Positions 11,591 to 25,448 of a stretch of 64,000 nt of DNA are shown here, one piece after another. The stretch is from Zanthoxylum bungeanum (lineage: Eukaryota > Streptophyta > Magnoliopsida > Sapindales > Rutaceae). Every line of letters begins with the position of its first letter. Position 1 is the stretch's first letter. Location of the stretch: NCBI GenBank assembly GCA_019454045.1, contig SKCR01006514.1, positions 62,001-126,000 of the forward strand. Direction: 5' to 3'. Both the position numbers and the translations under genes were made by a program. The notes under the pieces were generated by a model, which was given only the letters and a program-made list of their open reading frames with translations, was not told the DNA's origin and made no database searches.

Positions 11591-12640
11591 GTTTATTCTG
11601 AATTTCCCCTTCCGATGTCCGTTTTCCGTGACCTCCGTGACTTAAAAGGTAGTGTCTCCAAATGAGACTCATCATAGGGACTTATGTGCAAAAATACAGT
11701 GCCTACACATACTAACATATCATACCTGAAAATAATGATGATATGGACACTTAATGATAATTGAGATGTTACATTAAATTACAATTAAAATTTATATTTA
11801 AATTAATATTTTTATAAATTTCCAAGATAAAGATTATTTTGATTTGTAAAAATAAATGTAAATTAAATCATAGCAAATTATAAAATTAATAAAATTCAAA
11901 TATAATAAACTCAGTGAAAACGCAGGCCCTAAGCTAGTTCAATAATAAAATTTTTTTTTATAATAATCTATAGTCTCTCACGATAAGTCTATTTATAATA
12001 TCTATTTTTAAAATTTTGATAGAGTTACTTTATAATATCTATTTTTATAAATTTTTATTAATTGGTGCTTTATTCTCTAATTTTTTTTTTTTTTTTTTAC
12101 TTGTTTCCCATCGAAGCATAAATTCTAAAAATTGTAAAAGCAATGAATACATAAAAATATAAACCATAATTAAAGAAAAATTGTATGTGGTTCAAACCAC
12201 AAAAGATCTTCTTCAAGCACCAATTGGAATGACTTCCTTTAAAAGAAAAAAAATTGGATTGACTTGACCTAACTATAAGGTTGGACAAACCAAGAAAAAT
12301 AAGTTAGCTATATATATTAATCTACAATAAATATGACATTTAAAAATAAATAAAATTAGGAAATTAATATTGTGAAATGTAAAATTAGTAACATAGATGT
12401 AAAATAAAACTAATAATAACAAAACTTAAAATTATCTAATGATAAATTGAAATAATAACCTATTGATCATTCACAAATGTCACATATGACATTGATATTG
12501 ATATTAATTTGGTGTTATAGATATAGACTTTTATAATAAAGTAAATTGCTAGGTCTTTCTTAGGAGTAATAAAAAGTATAAAAATAAAATAACATTAAGG
12601 TTATTTTGGTCAATACAATGCCACAATTGCATGTCTCATG
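11591..12640. other. AT-rich intergenic with a second Helitron-like end
   Basis: Mostly AT-rich. At 11911-11937 the sequence CAGTGAAAACGCAGGCCCTAAGCTAG followed by T resembles the terminus of the Helitron-like family at 4602 and 48639, though its hairpin has decayed. The rest (12.0-12.6 kb) has poly-T runs and nothing recognisable. Confidence 0.45.
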
Positions 12641-14137
12641 TTCACTCATAAAATAAAAACAACATCAAACCAAAATCAAACAAAACAAAAACCACCTACA
12701 CACCATCCTCATCATCATTCATTCATCTCAATTCTCATCTACACACTTCAAATAGCATAGAAACTCACACACACCCAATTTCATTTTTTTTTTTTTTTTT
12801 TAATATTAATATAAAATCATTATTTTTTATTTTTTTTTACCTATTTTTGAATATTTTTAGAGAGAGGAATAGACACATATCCACATGTAAACAAAAGCAA
12901 CAGCATCACCCTCCAACTTCATAATCAACACCATAGCCATTACACAAACACAACACATTGACACATTCCATTTTAGACCCATGTCATAATAACATAAACC
13001 CATCACAAACATCTTATAAAAATCATTTTTTTCTTCTTTTTTTTCTTTCAAACTCATATTAATATCTTCTAGTTCAGGCAAAGGGGAAAAAAAAGACATT
13101 TAAAAAAAAAATTTAGTATATATTTTTTTGTTTTAGGAATGCCTCTAGTGAAGAACGATTAGATCGGTTTTGTTTGTTTGATCGTATGTGGGGATCGATC
13201 TGTGAGTATGTTTTTTTTTTTTTTTATATTTTATCTGGGTTTGTTTTGTTGTGATTGCACTTTTTTATTTCTGTTTGTTTGATGATTTTTTTTTTTTAAA
13301 AAATTTGTTCATGTTGTTGTTTGATGATCAGATTAGACATTTGTTGTTATTACTGATGAACCAATCCGATATGGGTTGTGATTTTTTTCTTAAACTTGTG
13401 TTTTTATTATGGATTTTTATTTTTTTTGTTTGGTTATGAAAATCATTGATAGTTTTGTTGATTGTTTGAATAAGTTGATGTTGTAGTTTGTGTATCTGTT
13501 TATACTTCAACATATGATTGTGTGTATGTTGTTATAGATGTCTGCATATGTGTAGTTATTGTTAAAGATTTCATTTTGTGAGGAGTGATATAGTGATATT
13601 TCACAAATGGAATGTACAAATGCATGGATTATTGTATATTATTAGCTACATTCACTTTTTAAGTACTGGGTTTTTGTCAAAAATGGAACTTTCTGAAGTA
13701 TATTTGCTAATTTGTGTGCTTTCTCATGGTTACTGCTTTTTGAGTGTGCAATTTTGGTATACAATAGCAACTAGTGAATCTTATGAGCATTTTCATTCCT
13801 TTTTTTTAAAAACTTTATGTGCTGACTGTGTCAGTTCAATGTAGTGATGAAATACGTTGAATGATGTGATTACCGTCTTGAGGTGATTTTCTATGAATGG
13901 TAATTGGTTTTGTGCCGATGACATGCATTTATTATATGGTCTTGATGAAACCGGCTTATCTGCATTTGTATGTATAAAATATCAGCTTTTGTTTGTTTGG
14001 CAGTTCGTTTGTCTGTAATATATTCGGGTTTGTACACATATATGATATTTGTTTATTTGTTGATAATTGTCATTTTGATTGCAGATCTAAAGGGATATAC
14101 AGGGAACTAAGTGATATATGATTTGCATTGGGTGACG
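12641..14137 (+). promoter_or_regulatory. promoter and 5' leader of the casein kinase gene, with leader intron
   Basis: The coding exon is preceded by a strong acceptor TTTTGATTGCAG at 14073-14084, so the transcript enters it at 14085, 53 bases before the ATG. The likely leader donor is GATCGATCT/GTGAGTATG at 13201/13202, giving a leader intron of about 880 bp. Promoter and start site should lie in the CA- and T-rich DNA upstream, between about 12640 and 13000. No clear TATA box was chosen. Inferred from splice consensus only. Confidence 0.5.
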
Positions 14138-17100
14138 ATGCCAGAGTTGAGAAGTGGAGCCCGCAGATCGAAGCGCCTTGATGATCTCCAGCCTCCTCCA
14201 CAACCAGTTGATCAAGCGGAAAATTGGTTACTCCCGGCTCAAAACAGGAGAAGGAGAGTTGGAGGTGGTAGAGGAAGGGGTAATGCTTCAGCTGTAGCCA
14301 AACCAGGAATACCCGGGAGACCGACTGCTGCCGGTAGAGGCCGGGGCATTAGGTTGATTGATTTAGATCCAGAACCTTGTGAGGTTCTTCCTGAAGCTGC
14401 TGCCTTGGGGGCTGCCGAACCTGCTTATAATCCGCTGGAGGTGGTGGCTGATAAAGATATTGCAATGGAGGGTGGGAGTGCAGACAAATTATTGGGGGTT
14501 GAAGAAGAAGCAGGCACAACTCCTGTTCCCGAGAGGGTATCATGCATTTGCTTATTACTCTTTTGGGAGTTGTTCATATTGAGCAACTTATAAGTTGTTT
14601 TGTTTTTCTTTTTTAGTAACTAACAAAACCGTTTTGAGTAACAAACAAACTTTTTTGACTTCTATTATGACATTCATTTGTTCTTGGTTTTCAAAAATGC
14701 TAAATTTATGATTTATGATTTAACTATCCTAGTTTTGCTGACGTGGAGTGGCTCTTTAGTCTTTTGGATACACTTATGGACATTTTTCAAAATGACATTG
14801 AATTTATTATGCCACAATAGCTGATGGCTGATTTTGAATTCACCTCTACTTTGATTAGTAACAGTCAAGATGTGTCATATTGTCTGGTTGTTCACTCTTA
14901 GAATCTCCGGGTAGGGTTAATGGAGACATATTTCTATGACTTGGTGCAGGTACAAGTGGGAAATTCTCCTGTATTTAAGACCGAGAGAAAGTTAGGTAAG
15001 GGTGGTTTTGGCCAAGTTTACGTTGGCAGAAGGGTACATGGTGGCAGTGATAGAACCGGACCAGATGCAATTGAGGTCCGACTGAGTACTTCTTGCCTAT
15101 TTCTACAGATTTAATTTGCCAACACTTTTAAATATGATGCTTTATGCTTAACGATACTTTTCTTACAGGTTGCCTTGAAGTTTGAGCACCGAAATAGTAA
15201 AGGTTGCAATTATGGCCCTCCTTATGAGTGGCAAGTTTACAAGTAAGTGGTCTCTTTAATTTTTGAATTTTTGTACTGAATTTTATTTGTTTGAATGTTA
15301 AAATTTATTAGCTTATTCCACACTCACCTTTCCATTTTTTTTGGATTTTGAAAGTACTCTGAATGGATGTTATGGAATTCCTTGGGTACATTACAAGGGT
15401 CGTCAAGGAGATTTCTACATTCTGGTAAGGTTTTAGTTGGAGCTCCTTACAAATACATTTCTATGTATTCTTATCGCCCGAAGAAATCAATTGAATAAAT
15501 GTTTCAGGTCATGGACATGCTTGGGCCTAGTCTTTGGGATGTTTGGAATTCATTAGGACAATCGTAAGAAATAGAACCTTGGGTTTTCTCTCTTTGCACA
15601 CAACGCTCATGCTCAAATGCATGGATAGTTGTGAGTTTTTGGCCTATTTAATTTGATAGTATCTGTGACAGGATGTCACCAAATATGGTGGCCTGCATTG
15701 CTGTGGAGGCAATATCAATTCTTGAAAAGCTTCACTTGAAGGGGTATGCTTTTTGATTTGCTATCATTTCTCTTTTGTGCAGTACACACTTCCTGTGGTT
15801 ATTTCTTCTGACATAGTCACAGCTAGTTATCGTTCTTTACAATATTGTACTTTGTCCTAACTAGGTTTGTTCACGGAGACGTGAAGCCAGAGAATTTCTT
15901 ACTTGGTCAGCCTGGAACAGCCGATGAGAAAAAGCTATATCTTATTGATCTTGGTCTGGGTATGTTGTTTTTCCAGAATCTTTTTATCTCTTTTGTTGTA
16001 TGTTTGCCCTGAGTTAACCATGACCAAATTATTGTGGGAAACGGCTTTATTTGGGAAAGATTTCTCTAGTGGTTTTTCTTTTTGTGATGAAGGAAACCTA
16101 TTTATCATAAATTAATAGACGTATTACATTTATGTTTCAGCATCTCGGTGGAAAGATGCATCATCTGGACAACATGTTGAGTACGATCAACGGCCTGACG
16201 TGTTCAGGTGTGTGGATATTTTAGTTGTTTTCAGTATTTTCCTTTTCAATCTTAATCTTTATTGTTTGAAATACCTCTTTTGGCAGGGGAACAATAAGGT
16301 ATGCAGGTGTACATGCTCATTTAGGTCGAACTGGAAGTCGAAGGGATGATCTCGAGTCATTGGCATACACGTTGATATTTCTTATAAAGGGGAGGTTACC
16401 ATGGCAGGGGTATCAGGTGAGTTTGTATTTTGCTTTTATCTGTTAAGGTGAGTTTGTTGTTTTTATTTGTCGATCCAAGTTTTTAGTGACTTTTTTTTAT
16501 TGTTTTGATATACAGGGAGACAACAAAAGTTTTCTTGTTTGTAAGAAAAAGATGGCCACTTCTCCAGAGTTGATGTGTTGTTTTTGCCCTGCCCCATTCA
16601 AACAGTTTCTTGAAGCTGTTACAAATATGAAATTTGATGAGGAGCCTAATTATGCGAAGCTTATATCTTTTTTTGATAGCCTGATTGAACCATGCACATC
16701 TTTAAGACCAATCAGAATTGATGGAGCTCTCAAGGTGGCTGTGATTCTTCAAACCAACCCTAAGTTTTTTAGAATTCTATGACTTGTTAACATTTTTCTG
16801 TTGGTTTTTTTTGCCTTAATAGGCCGGGCAAAAGCGTGGAAGATTGTTAATAAATTTGGAAGAGGATGAGCAGCCAAAGAAAAAAGTGCGATTAGGTAGT
16901 CCTGCTACCCAGTGGATTTCAGTTTACAATGCACGTCGTCCCATGAAGCAGAGGTAAATTGCAGTGTTCTAAAAGATGGTCTATCACTTTTCAACTAAGA
17001 GAAGGTCCATCACTTTTAATAATAAATCTTACATCTTTCTTCTTTTATAAAATGAGATTTTCTTCTTTAAATAATTCTTTCATCGGAAGAAATTACTAAG

Positions 17101-20100
17101 TTACAGTAAAATTTTATATTGTTGCCTTTTATAGTTAAATAAAATGGTATTTTCAGTTGAATATTTGGATTTATTGGGTCCAACATAATATTATCCGTAG
17201 ATTACTGTCCCTTCATTTTCCCCCCATTCGTTAACATTTTCCTGTTTTGACTAGATTTAATGGCCCTTACTAAATGCTGCTGTGTATTACTGTTGCATCT
17301 TGCGTGCCAGCTTAGTAACAGAGAAAATCATGCATTTAATAAACCCTACATTGTAAGCTTCTTGTTCCTTTTGTTGGTTGCTTACTGTCTTAAGATAAAA
17401 AAAAAATAATAATAATCTGTTTGGGAAAGTTAACCGATGCGATGAGAAATCATAATAATTATACATGCCAGCCGATTTGTCCATGTTCCTACAAATAATA
17501 TAGACTACTGACATAGAGAAATAATTCTGATCTGGAAGCTAAAGCAATTAATATTTTTCCTTTTGTTTTATTAACTGAAGTTTCCAAAACAATTCATTTG
17601 TTTACTAGATATCCACCTGGTAAATTAGTTCAATAATGAGTTTGATATTCACATGTCCACATCCTCTACATGATAGTTGCTCCCATTTAATTGTAGTGTC
17701 CTTTTATGTAATTACCTTATCTACAATCTGGTTGTGCATATTTGCATAGTTGTTTCCAATGTAAGATGATTTTTAAGATCTTATTGTGTGGCAATAAATG
17801 GATAACCTGCCCTAAAAACCCATATTATGTCAAAATATTGGAAAAATTGAGCAAGCATGTCCCGGCAGTTTGAACTTAATGCTTTATTAGTATATCTAAA
17901 TTTTATGGGGAAGTTTTATCCGATGTTTAGTTGTTGCCTTAAATTTTTACTCACTCCCCATGGAGTATAAAAGTTAGTTGCGGAACTTTTGGTTGATTGC
18001 AAAATGTAAACCACAGTACCTTTTTTCCAGCGGTTGTAAAAGATATAGATCTTTATCCTTGAATATATATCTTTCGTTGAGGTTCAATTGCATCATAGGT
18101 GCCATAAGTATTTGTTTCATTTATTTTCCTGGCTTACAAAAATCTATCTTATAGAAACAGAAGTCGAGTAATGACTGACTATTGCAATAAAGTTTCTCTA
18201 AATTGGGAAAGAACTGTTGAAAGTATCTGTTGTCTTAAACGTTTGCTGAGTGTATCTATTTTAAGGCCCGACCTACTAGTGATTCTCGTACGTCTTTCTT
18301 GACGTGATCATGAACTTGTGTTGGCATGTAGCCATGTCTTTTAGTGTGTTAAGCATATATTGAAATGGTTAGATGTTATAACGACGTAAATCTGAACAAA
18401 CAAGAAGTAGAAGGGGTTCTCAAATAAGTTCTACTGAAGATATAAACCTGAATATAACAGAAACAGTATATAATGTCTCAAATAGTATTTCTGGCTGAGT
18501 GGCTCCATCAATTTCTTTCTTCTTTTTTTTTTAATACAAAAAGACATGGCGGGTCTTATATTGACAGAGGAAATTTTCATTTAGGTGTAATTTTTTTTTA
18601 AACCTTAATGAATTGTATTAAGTTATAATTTAAAAACTCTTGAAAATGAGCCGGGTTCTCCAAGGTTGATTGTTCGTATATCGTTATGTGGGAGTGACAT
18701 CACCCTGTGAAATAAATTTCGTGCTGGGATGAAATAGCATAATCTAATAATATGATCTTTGGTATGTAATGATTTTGTGTGACAAATTTGTAGTTGTCTT
18801 TGTTTCTTGCTTTAGTTGCTGAGTCAGATACATGACGTAGTACATGTACATTAAGTGTTCTTCATAGCATTAAACCAACCTCCTTTTTGGACTTGTAGGT
18901 ATCACTACAATGTCGCAGATGCAAGGCTGCGTCAGCATGTAGATAAAGGCAATGAAGATGGATTATATATAAGTTGTGTTGCCTCTTCAGCGAATCTCTG
19001 GGCCTTAATCATGGATGCGGGAACGGGTTTTACTCACCAGGTTTATGAATTGTCAGCCATCTTTCTGCACAAGGTTGTTATTCTAAACCATTAATTTTCT
19101 ATAATGTTTTGCAAGGACTATATTTTTGACTTGAAATATTGACTCCCTGTGTTATTGTTTTGAATTGTTATCAGGATTGGATTATGGAGCAATGGGAAAA
19201 GAATTATTATATCAGCTCGATAGCTGGTTCGGCTAATGGGAGTTCTTTGGTTGTTATGTCCAAAGGTTGGCAACTGTATACACTGAACTTTATGCTATCT
19301 GTGAATGTTTGCACTTTATTTGTTATTTTGAATTTAAATTTTGCTGTTCCTATGTTTCACCTCTCGTCTATAATTGTTTTTTACCTATGTAAGGAAACTA
19401 GAGAAAAGTCTTTCTAGAAGCTGGCACTCTAACGATTACCAAGATGTGTATATTAGTCAATCAGTTGAAAATATTGTTAGTTAGCCTTGAAAAACTGGAA
19501 ACATCTCATGCATAATTTGTGCATGCTAGAGGTGAAGGTAAATTTTTTGTTCTTGAGGGGGCTTGGATTTTTGATCCTCAACTTTGTGATTCAATGATAC
19601 TGCAATTGATAAAATTATAAATTATATGCTAGGTGTAAACATTAGACTGATGAAAAGACATCATGATAATTAGTTAGATTTCATCAGTTCAGATGTTAGC
19701 TGGAACTGGCAAATATAATGCAAAACCATAATGGCTTTTTGATCGGTCTCCTGTTGCCCATACTACCATTATCAGATCTGTGATCACAATTAGGCATTAT
19801 GTTCAAATTGAAATTCCAACGGGATATAAACATGTAGACAGTCAAATTAGGTTTATAAGAAAGGAACAAGATGTCAATTCTGTGGGATAGAGTTCGGTTC
19901 CTTGCATCTCTATTCTCTTCAGGCCTCAGTCTCAAAGAAATTTCAAGATACGTCGTTTTTCTTCTTACATATGAATTGAGAAGGATTTTTAGGTTGATTT
20001 TGTCATTTTGGAATGTCTTTACCTTTATTTACTTCGTTGTGTCTATTTAGTCCTCTCAAGTTCGAAACTTTTTTTGGTGATGTTCTCCTAATCTTAAATT

Positions 20101-21160
20101 CTTGGGGGTGTTTTTGGGACTAGTGGACAACTTTTTCAGCTTTTTTTTTGTAAATCTTTCATCGCTCAATACAATCTACTTGGCTCTTTTCCTCAAAAAT
20201 ATGTAATCCCAAAGTTGATCATGAAAGTTCTGTAATTTTTAGGAACTCCCTACACTCAGCAGTCCTACAAAGTGAGTGAATCATTTCCTTTCAAGTGGAT
20301 AAATAAGAAGTGGAAAGAAGGTTTCCATGTCACGTCCATGACAACTGCTGGCAATCGCTGGGGTGTGGTAATGTCCAGGAACTCCGGATATTCTGAACAG
20401 GTATAACTTTTTGTTGATTTATATCCTAATTTTCTTAATTTAGCTAATGTGTACATAAGATTTCTCTTACCCCTATGGCTAATTAGCTGACTTTCCGCTT
20501 CTATTTTGTTTGCTAATACAAGGTGGTGGAGCTGGATTTTTTGTACCCGAGTGAAGGAATACATCGGCGATGGGAGAATGGTTATAGGATAACATCCATG
20601 GCTGCTACTGCTGATCAAGCGGCTTTCATTCTTAGCATCCCAAGACGTAAAATGGTGGATGAAACGCAAGAGACTCTGCGTACCTCTGCCTTCCCAAGCA
20701 CCCATGTAAAGGTAACTAATCTTGATTTTTCCATGCCGTACCTCAGGGCATATTGGTTTAGTGAAATATTATTTTAAGCTGCTCTTCATAGTGTCAAATA
20801 TACACGGGTGTTGAGCATAGACTATTAGACTGCATAGTCCACCAGGGATCATATTTAAACTTGCATCTTTCTGACTCTGGATTTTTTGTGGACTTCCACT
20901 CGGATACTATTTGCCCGTTTACATGTTCCTAGATCTTTGGTTTCTTTCTTGACTTCCACTATTTCATTTTGTGTGTGTTAACTTCAATGCCATAGTATTT
21001 TTAATAAGGAAAAAAATGTTAGAATTGTTATGTCGTTCATGTATTCTCTCTCTTTTCCTAAATAGCAAACGTTCCTTTTTCAATATTTCCCTTTTTGCAG
21101 GAAAAATGGTCCAAAAATCTCTACATTGCATCAATTTGTTACGGGCGGACAGTTTGCTAG
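14138..21160 (+). CDS. MLK: MUT9-like / EL1-like casein kinase 1 (MLK family)
   Basis: Serine/threonine kinase of the plant-specific nuclear CK1 branch (Arabidopsis MLK1-4, rice EL1/Hd16). Family members phosphorylate histone H3 Thr3 and regulators of light, flowering and gibberellin signalling. Coding exons: 14138-14536, 14950-15075, 15169-15242, 15355-15424, 15508-15563, 15672-15743, 15865-15959, 16141-16207, 16287-16416, 16516-16734, 16823-16953, 18899-19073, 19175-19265, 20243-20400, 20523-20711, 21101-21160. These sum to 2112 nt, 703 residues, the normal family length. Visible: basic GRGRG-rich N-terminus (1-130), glycine loop GKGGFG 149-154, VALK lysine 179, HGDVKPEN with D271, DLG with D294, an SV40-like PKKKVRL at 454-460 (probable nuclear signal), and the long C-terminal MLK domain ending SICYGRTVC. 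All introns are GT-AG and phases join cleanly. The ATG at 14138 ([13 protein letters not shown]) fits the family; an in-frame GTG upstream is not a start. Intron 11 is 1.9 kb. The exact paralogue is not assigned. Confidence 0.96.
16954..18898 (+). other. long intron 11 of the casein kinase gene
   Basis: A 1945-bp intron between the exon ending ..RRPMKQ and the one starting ..YHYNVADA. It is much longer than its neighbours (mostly 80-200 bp). No reverse transcriptase, transposase or RNA gene was recognised inside it, and I could not find inverted repeats that would explain the extra length. Confidence 0.8.
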
Positions 21161-21880
21161 TTTCGGAGGGATTCTGTTATATCCCCAAAACTGGGAGTTC
21201 AAATTTTGAAAGCTGAGAGGGTATTTTCATTGCGGAATGGGTGGGTTAGCTTTCTGTTGCTGGAGATCAAAAGAAAAATCTAGGATTCTCCTATGGAATC
21301 CTAATATTTCAATGTAAAAAGGAAAAACAGGGATTAAAAAAAAAAAAAAAAGAATCAATAGAATTGACAGTTGAAAAACTGATGTCCTGAACCAGCATGA
21401 GCTAGCTAATGGACATCCGTTTGTTTGAAATTATACATATGTAATAGTTACCTGGCTTTTGAAGCTCCAGTTATGCTTCAGAATTGTTGTTGTGCCTTGA
21501 ATTATCTCAAATGTAGAATAAGTAAATTGCACTTTGCAGCTGTTGCTTTGCCTCAATTTCTTTCTGATAGTGGTCATATAGGTTTTGCGAGTTCATCCAC
21601 GCGGCCGCGGGAGGCTTTTTAGCTTCCAGTATCTAAAACGGACAAATGCGCCTTTTTTTTTTTATAGGTTAGGCAGATGTGTACCTACAATTTTGTTTTT
21701 AGTTTCAGTGTTGCCAGCAGTTAGTGGTCCTTGTAACTGAAGATCTAAGTTTCAGGTCTGGACTCACAACAATGCAAGAAGAGCTTGAGTCACAATAAAC
21801 AAGTAACTGAGTTTGAGTTCCTCAAGTGTTGTGTCAGTGACTTGGTGTCACTATAGAATATTGTCTGCTAAGCTTCACCT
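21161..21880 (+). other. 3' region of the casein kinase gene
   Basis: Downstream of the stop. It holds an A-run at 21337-21352 and AATAAA-like words (ACAATAAAC at 21795, AGAATAAG at 21515) as possible polyadenylation signals. The transcript probably ends before the LINE insertion at 21896. No coding potential. Confidence 0.45.
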
Positions 21881-21895
21881 AACAGTCATTTTGTT
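21881..21895. repeat. LINE target-site duplication, left
   Basis: AACAGTCATTTTGTT, identical to 24105-24119. The pair brackets the LINE exactly. Confidence 0.95.
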
Positions 21896-24104
21896 AGGGG
21901 TCATATTACTCCTCAAAGGGGCATCAGACAAGGATGCCCTCTATCCCCATATCTCTTTATCCTTTGTGCAGAGGTGTTTTCGCAAACCATCTTAAATGCG
22001 GAGAAACAAGATTTGTTTAGAGGGCTGAGATTTAATAAAGAGCTTTCCATTTCCCATTTGTTATTTGCCGATGATAGTTTGATCTTCTCCAGGGCTAAAG
22101 CCGCTGATTGCCGAGCTTTGAAGAAAGTTTTTGACAGATATTCAGCAGCTTCAGGGCAGGTGTTCAATTATAATAAAAGTTCCATGTTCTTCAGTAGCAA
22201 AACCAAGTCAGGACAGTTGGAGGCGATTAAGGATATATTTGGGCTAAGGGTGGTTTCACGACATGAGAAATACTTAGGGCTTCCTGCGATGATTGGAAAG
22301 AAAAGGTCGAGTTTCTTTAATGAGATTAGGTTGACGGTTATAGGAAAAATTTCGGGATGGCAGTCTAAGTTATTCTCGTGTGGGGGGAAGGAGGTCCTTA
22401 TTAAAGCAGTAGCTCAAGCTATTCCAGATTTAGAATGCCTCAAGGGGTTTGTGATGATATCCAGAAGGAAATCTCAAGATTTTGGTGGGGTCAAACAATT
22501 ATAAGAAGAAGATACATTGGGTTAAATGGGACAAATTATGTGTGGCTAAATCTCGGGGTGGCTTGGGGTTTCGAGAGCTGTCCTCTTTTAATCAAGCTTT
22601 GGTGGCGAAACAAGGGTGGAGAGTAATTCAGGAGGCCAAATCTTTGTAGCCCGTGTGTTGAAAGCGAGATACTTTGCAAATTCAGATTTTCAGAGAGCAA
22701 AATTGGGGTCAAATCCTTCATTTATATGGCGTTGTATTCTTTGGGGCAAGGAACTGCTGGATAAAGGTTTGCGTTGGAGAATAGGTAATGGGCAAAAAGT
22801 TAAGATCCTGGAAGATAAATGGATCCCTAAGCCAGAGATTTTCAAACCTGTCATGCCTTCTAGCATCAGGGAAGGGTCTTTGGTTGCGGATTTGCTGACT
22901 GGTAATAATTGGAATGAAGATTTGATTTCAAGGAGTTTTCACCAATCTGATGCTGAGGAAATATTGAAAATTCATCTTCCAAGCGAGCCGAGTGAAGATC
23001 ATCAACTGTGGCACTTTGACAAAAGGGGTTTGTATTCGGTGAGAAGTGGGTATCAATTGGCGTGGAATGAAAAGAAGATCAAGGAGCCTGGTAGTTCGAA
23101 TGGAGGGGCAGAATTTTGGAAGCTTATTTGGAGTAGCTCACTTCCCCCAAAGATCAAAATTTCACTATGGAGGATGACCGAAATCTGCTGCCTTCAGCAG
23201 AAAATCTGTGGAAGAGGAAGATACAGATGGATCCATCATGCTTTCGATGTGGAGACTGCTGTGAATCTACCTCCCATGCATTGTTTCACTGTAAGTTTGC
23301 TCGTAGAGTCTGGAAATTATCTCATTTCTTCTCAGTTGTTAGAACGGCTGGAATGGCAGATTTATTGACTGTGATCTCTGAAGTAAAGAAGCTTGGGAGT
23401 GAGGTAGATGTCGAGTTGTTTAGAGCTTTATGTTGGGTGGTTTGGCAAGCTCGGAATTTACATTTATTTGAAGGTAGTGTTGAAGACCCGATTAGGTCAT
23501 TTGCTAAAGCGGAATCTATGGTGGATTCATGCAATTTGCTGTCAATTACAGATTTAAAAATCGCTGGTAGGTCGCCCAGTAGTGGTGATCGAACATGGAA
23601 GCCTCCTTCGGCGGGTTGGATTAATTGAATACAGATGTGCCAGTTGATTTTTGTACTTGTAAGGCTGGTTTGGGAGTGGTACTTAGGGATTCTGCCGGGA
23701 ATGTTGTGTGTGCAGCGGTTAAGAACATTGAGTTCACTGGGGATGTCCAAGTGGGGGAGGCCAAAGCTATCAAGTTTGGCCTCCAAGTTGCTGAAGAGCT
23801 GAATATCCGCCGCTTGATGGTGGAATCTGATAGCACTCAAGTTGTGGACTTGATTCATAACAGGAAGGGCACGTTGACAGAAACTCTGTGGATCATTAAT
23901 GACATTATTACTAAGCTAGCTAGGTTAGACAACCATTTTGTTTGCTACGCCCCTCGTTTTTGTAACGTTATTGCTAACGCTTTAGCGAAAGTAGCAACTA
24001 AATTTTGTTACCCTGTTATTTGGAAAGATGACTTTCCACCAAACATTAGGTGTATTCTCACCCCTTTGAATTAATGAAATTCTTATTTTCTTCTAAAAAA
24101 AAAA
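21896..24104 (+). mobile_element. 5'-truncated L1-type LINE
   Basis: A 2.2-kb non-LTR retrotransposon fragment bounded by a perfect 15-bp target duplication, ending in an A-tail (24095 onward). It begins inside the reverse transcriptase (GIRQGCPLSPYLF-like start near 21916). The catalytic FADD lies near 22066, followed by the RT thumb and the LPPKIKISLW / CFRCGD...HALFHC zinc-binding RVT domain (about 23010-23320). It ends with a plant RNase H domain (23640-24030; ESDS and N.IANALAK motifs). Frames shift at about 22430, 22620, 23170 and 23630, so it is dead. Truncation at the 5' end with intact 3' tail is the usual LINE pattern. It lies about 735 bp downstream of the kinase stop codon, in the same orientation. 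Confidence 0.96.
21900..24074 (+). pseudogene. LINE reverse transcriptase / RNase H, frameshifted
   Basis: The partial ORF2-like protein is spread over segments 21974-22504, 22616-23368, 23167-23628 and 23625-24074. The first ~60% of the normal protein (endonuclease and most RT fingers) is absent. RT palm FADD, zinc-binding cysteines and RNase H acidic residues are still legible. Several in-frame stops and frameshifts make it non-functional. Confidence 0.9.
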
Positions 24105-24119
24105 AACAGTCATTTTGTT
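24105..24119. repeat. LINE target-site duplication, right
   Basis: AACAGTCATTTTGTT directly after the A-tail, an exact copy of 21881-21895. Confidence 0.95.
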
Positions 24120-25440
24120 TGACAATGGCTTCTTTTGTCCGTACAATTCATCATACCATTATTTTTTTCTTTTAAAAACATTTCATGTCAATTTATTGAA
24201 ACAGAACTTCATTTGTATCCAAATTCAAACGCTGCTCCAGTACAACAAGATGATCTCACTTGCGCAAAACAGAATAGGATAGGTTTGTTTCGCCATAAAA
24301 GTTTTTTCGAAAAACGTTTTTATCATTTAACGGTGTTTGAGATATTTATAAAAAAATTTGATCAATATAAAATGTTTTTTTATCAGTGGAAAAGTATAGC
24401 AAAAATGACTTACGAAATATAAATCCGTATGTCATTCTTGATTCTACGGAAAGTAAATTTTTTTCCTTTTCTCCAAAACTTCCATAGCTCATTTCTTCCA
24501 TCAGAAAATATTTTTCAAAAAAAATTGAATGCATCAAATATCTTTAAAAAAATTCCGAAAAATATTTACAGCCGATAACTAAACACATTTTATTAAGGAA
24601 AATAATTTTAATTGAAAATATTTTATTTACAAAATCGTTTTCGATAAAACAAACAGAGTGTAATTAATATTGCGGTGTATAAAAACTTTTTGTAAAAGTT
24701 TTGGGAAGCTACAATATAAAACAAATACAAGTAATTTTTGTTATCTTTTTTTTTTTTTATACAGAAATTCATTTTTATGCAATCATTCCGATGAATTTGT
24801 CTATTTCGATTGTAGTCATATAGATAATATCACCACGGTGAACAGTCCTTTTTCCTTTCTGATGGCAAAATACTAGGTTGGGCTCGGGCTTTATCAAGTT
24901 TGACCCGGGTCAGATGGGCATGGTTCGAGATGAAAAGTTTTTTTTTTAAATAATAATTTTTTATTTTTTAAAAAAAATAAAATAATTATTTTTTTTAGTT
25001 TTTACTATTTAAAAATGAAAAAAAATAAGAATATCAATATATATATATATATTTGAATTTTACCTTAAAAATTTACTTATAAATATATATATTTAAAATT
25101 AAAAAATTAATTTATATAATTAAAAAAATAAATTTTTTTATCTATAAAAATCGAGCTCTCACTTTTTTGCCTAAATTTGGCCCGGGCCCAAAAATTAAAA
25201 TTTTACCCTTGGGTTGGACCGAGCTGATTTTGGGCTTTTCTGCAATCCCAACTTATTCCCAATATATTTAATTAATTATTTAAAATATTACAAAATGAAT
25301 AATGTACTTAATTTGATAAGTCTGTCCAAATAAATTTGTGTAGTGTAATCTCCTCTCTTCCTAATTCCTATGCAATTAAAATTAAAAAAAAATTGGGATT
25401 GAAAAGCAGGGGATATTATGGTCATTTAGCAACATATGAC
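24120..25440. other. intergenic between LINE and GAR1
   Basis: AT-rich with poly-A/T runs. Two GC-richer islands, GGTTGGGCTCGGGCTTTATC near 24873 and GGCCCGGGCCCAAAAATT near 25180, resemble the ends of small AT-cored transposons of the GGGCTCGGGC type. I could not establish a clean terminal inverted repeat or target duplication. No gene. Confidence 0.45.
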
Positions 25441-25448
25441 CCACTTCA

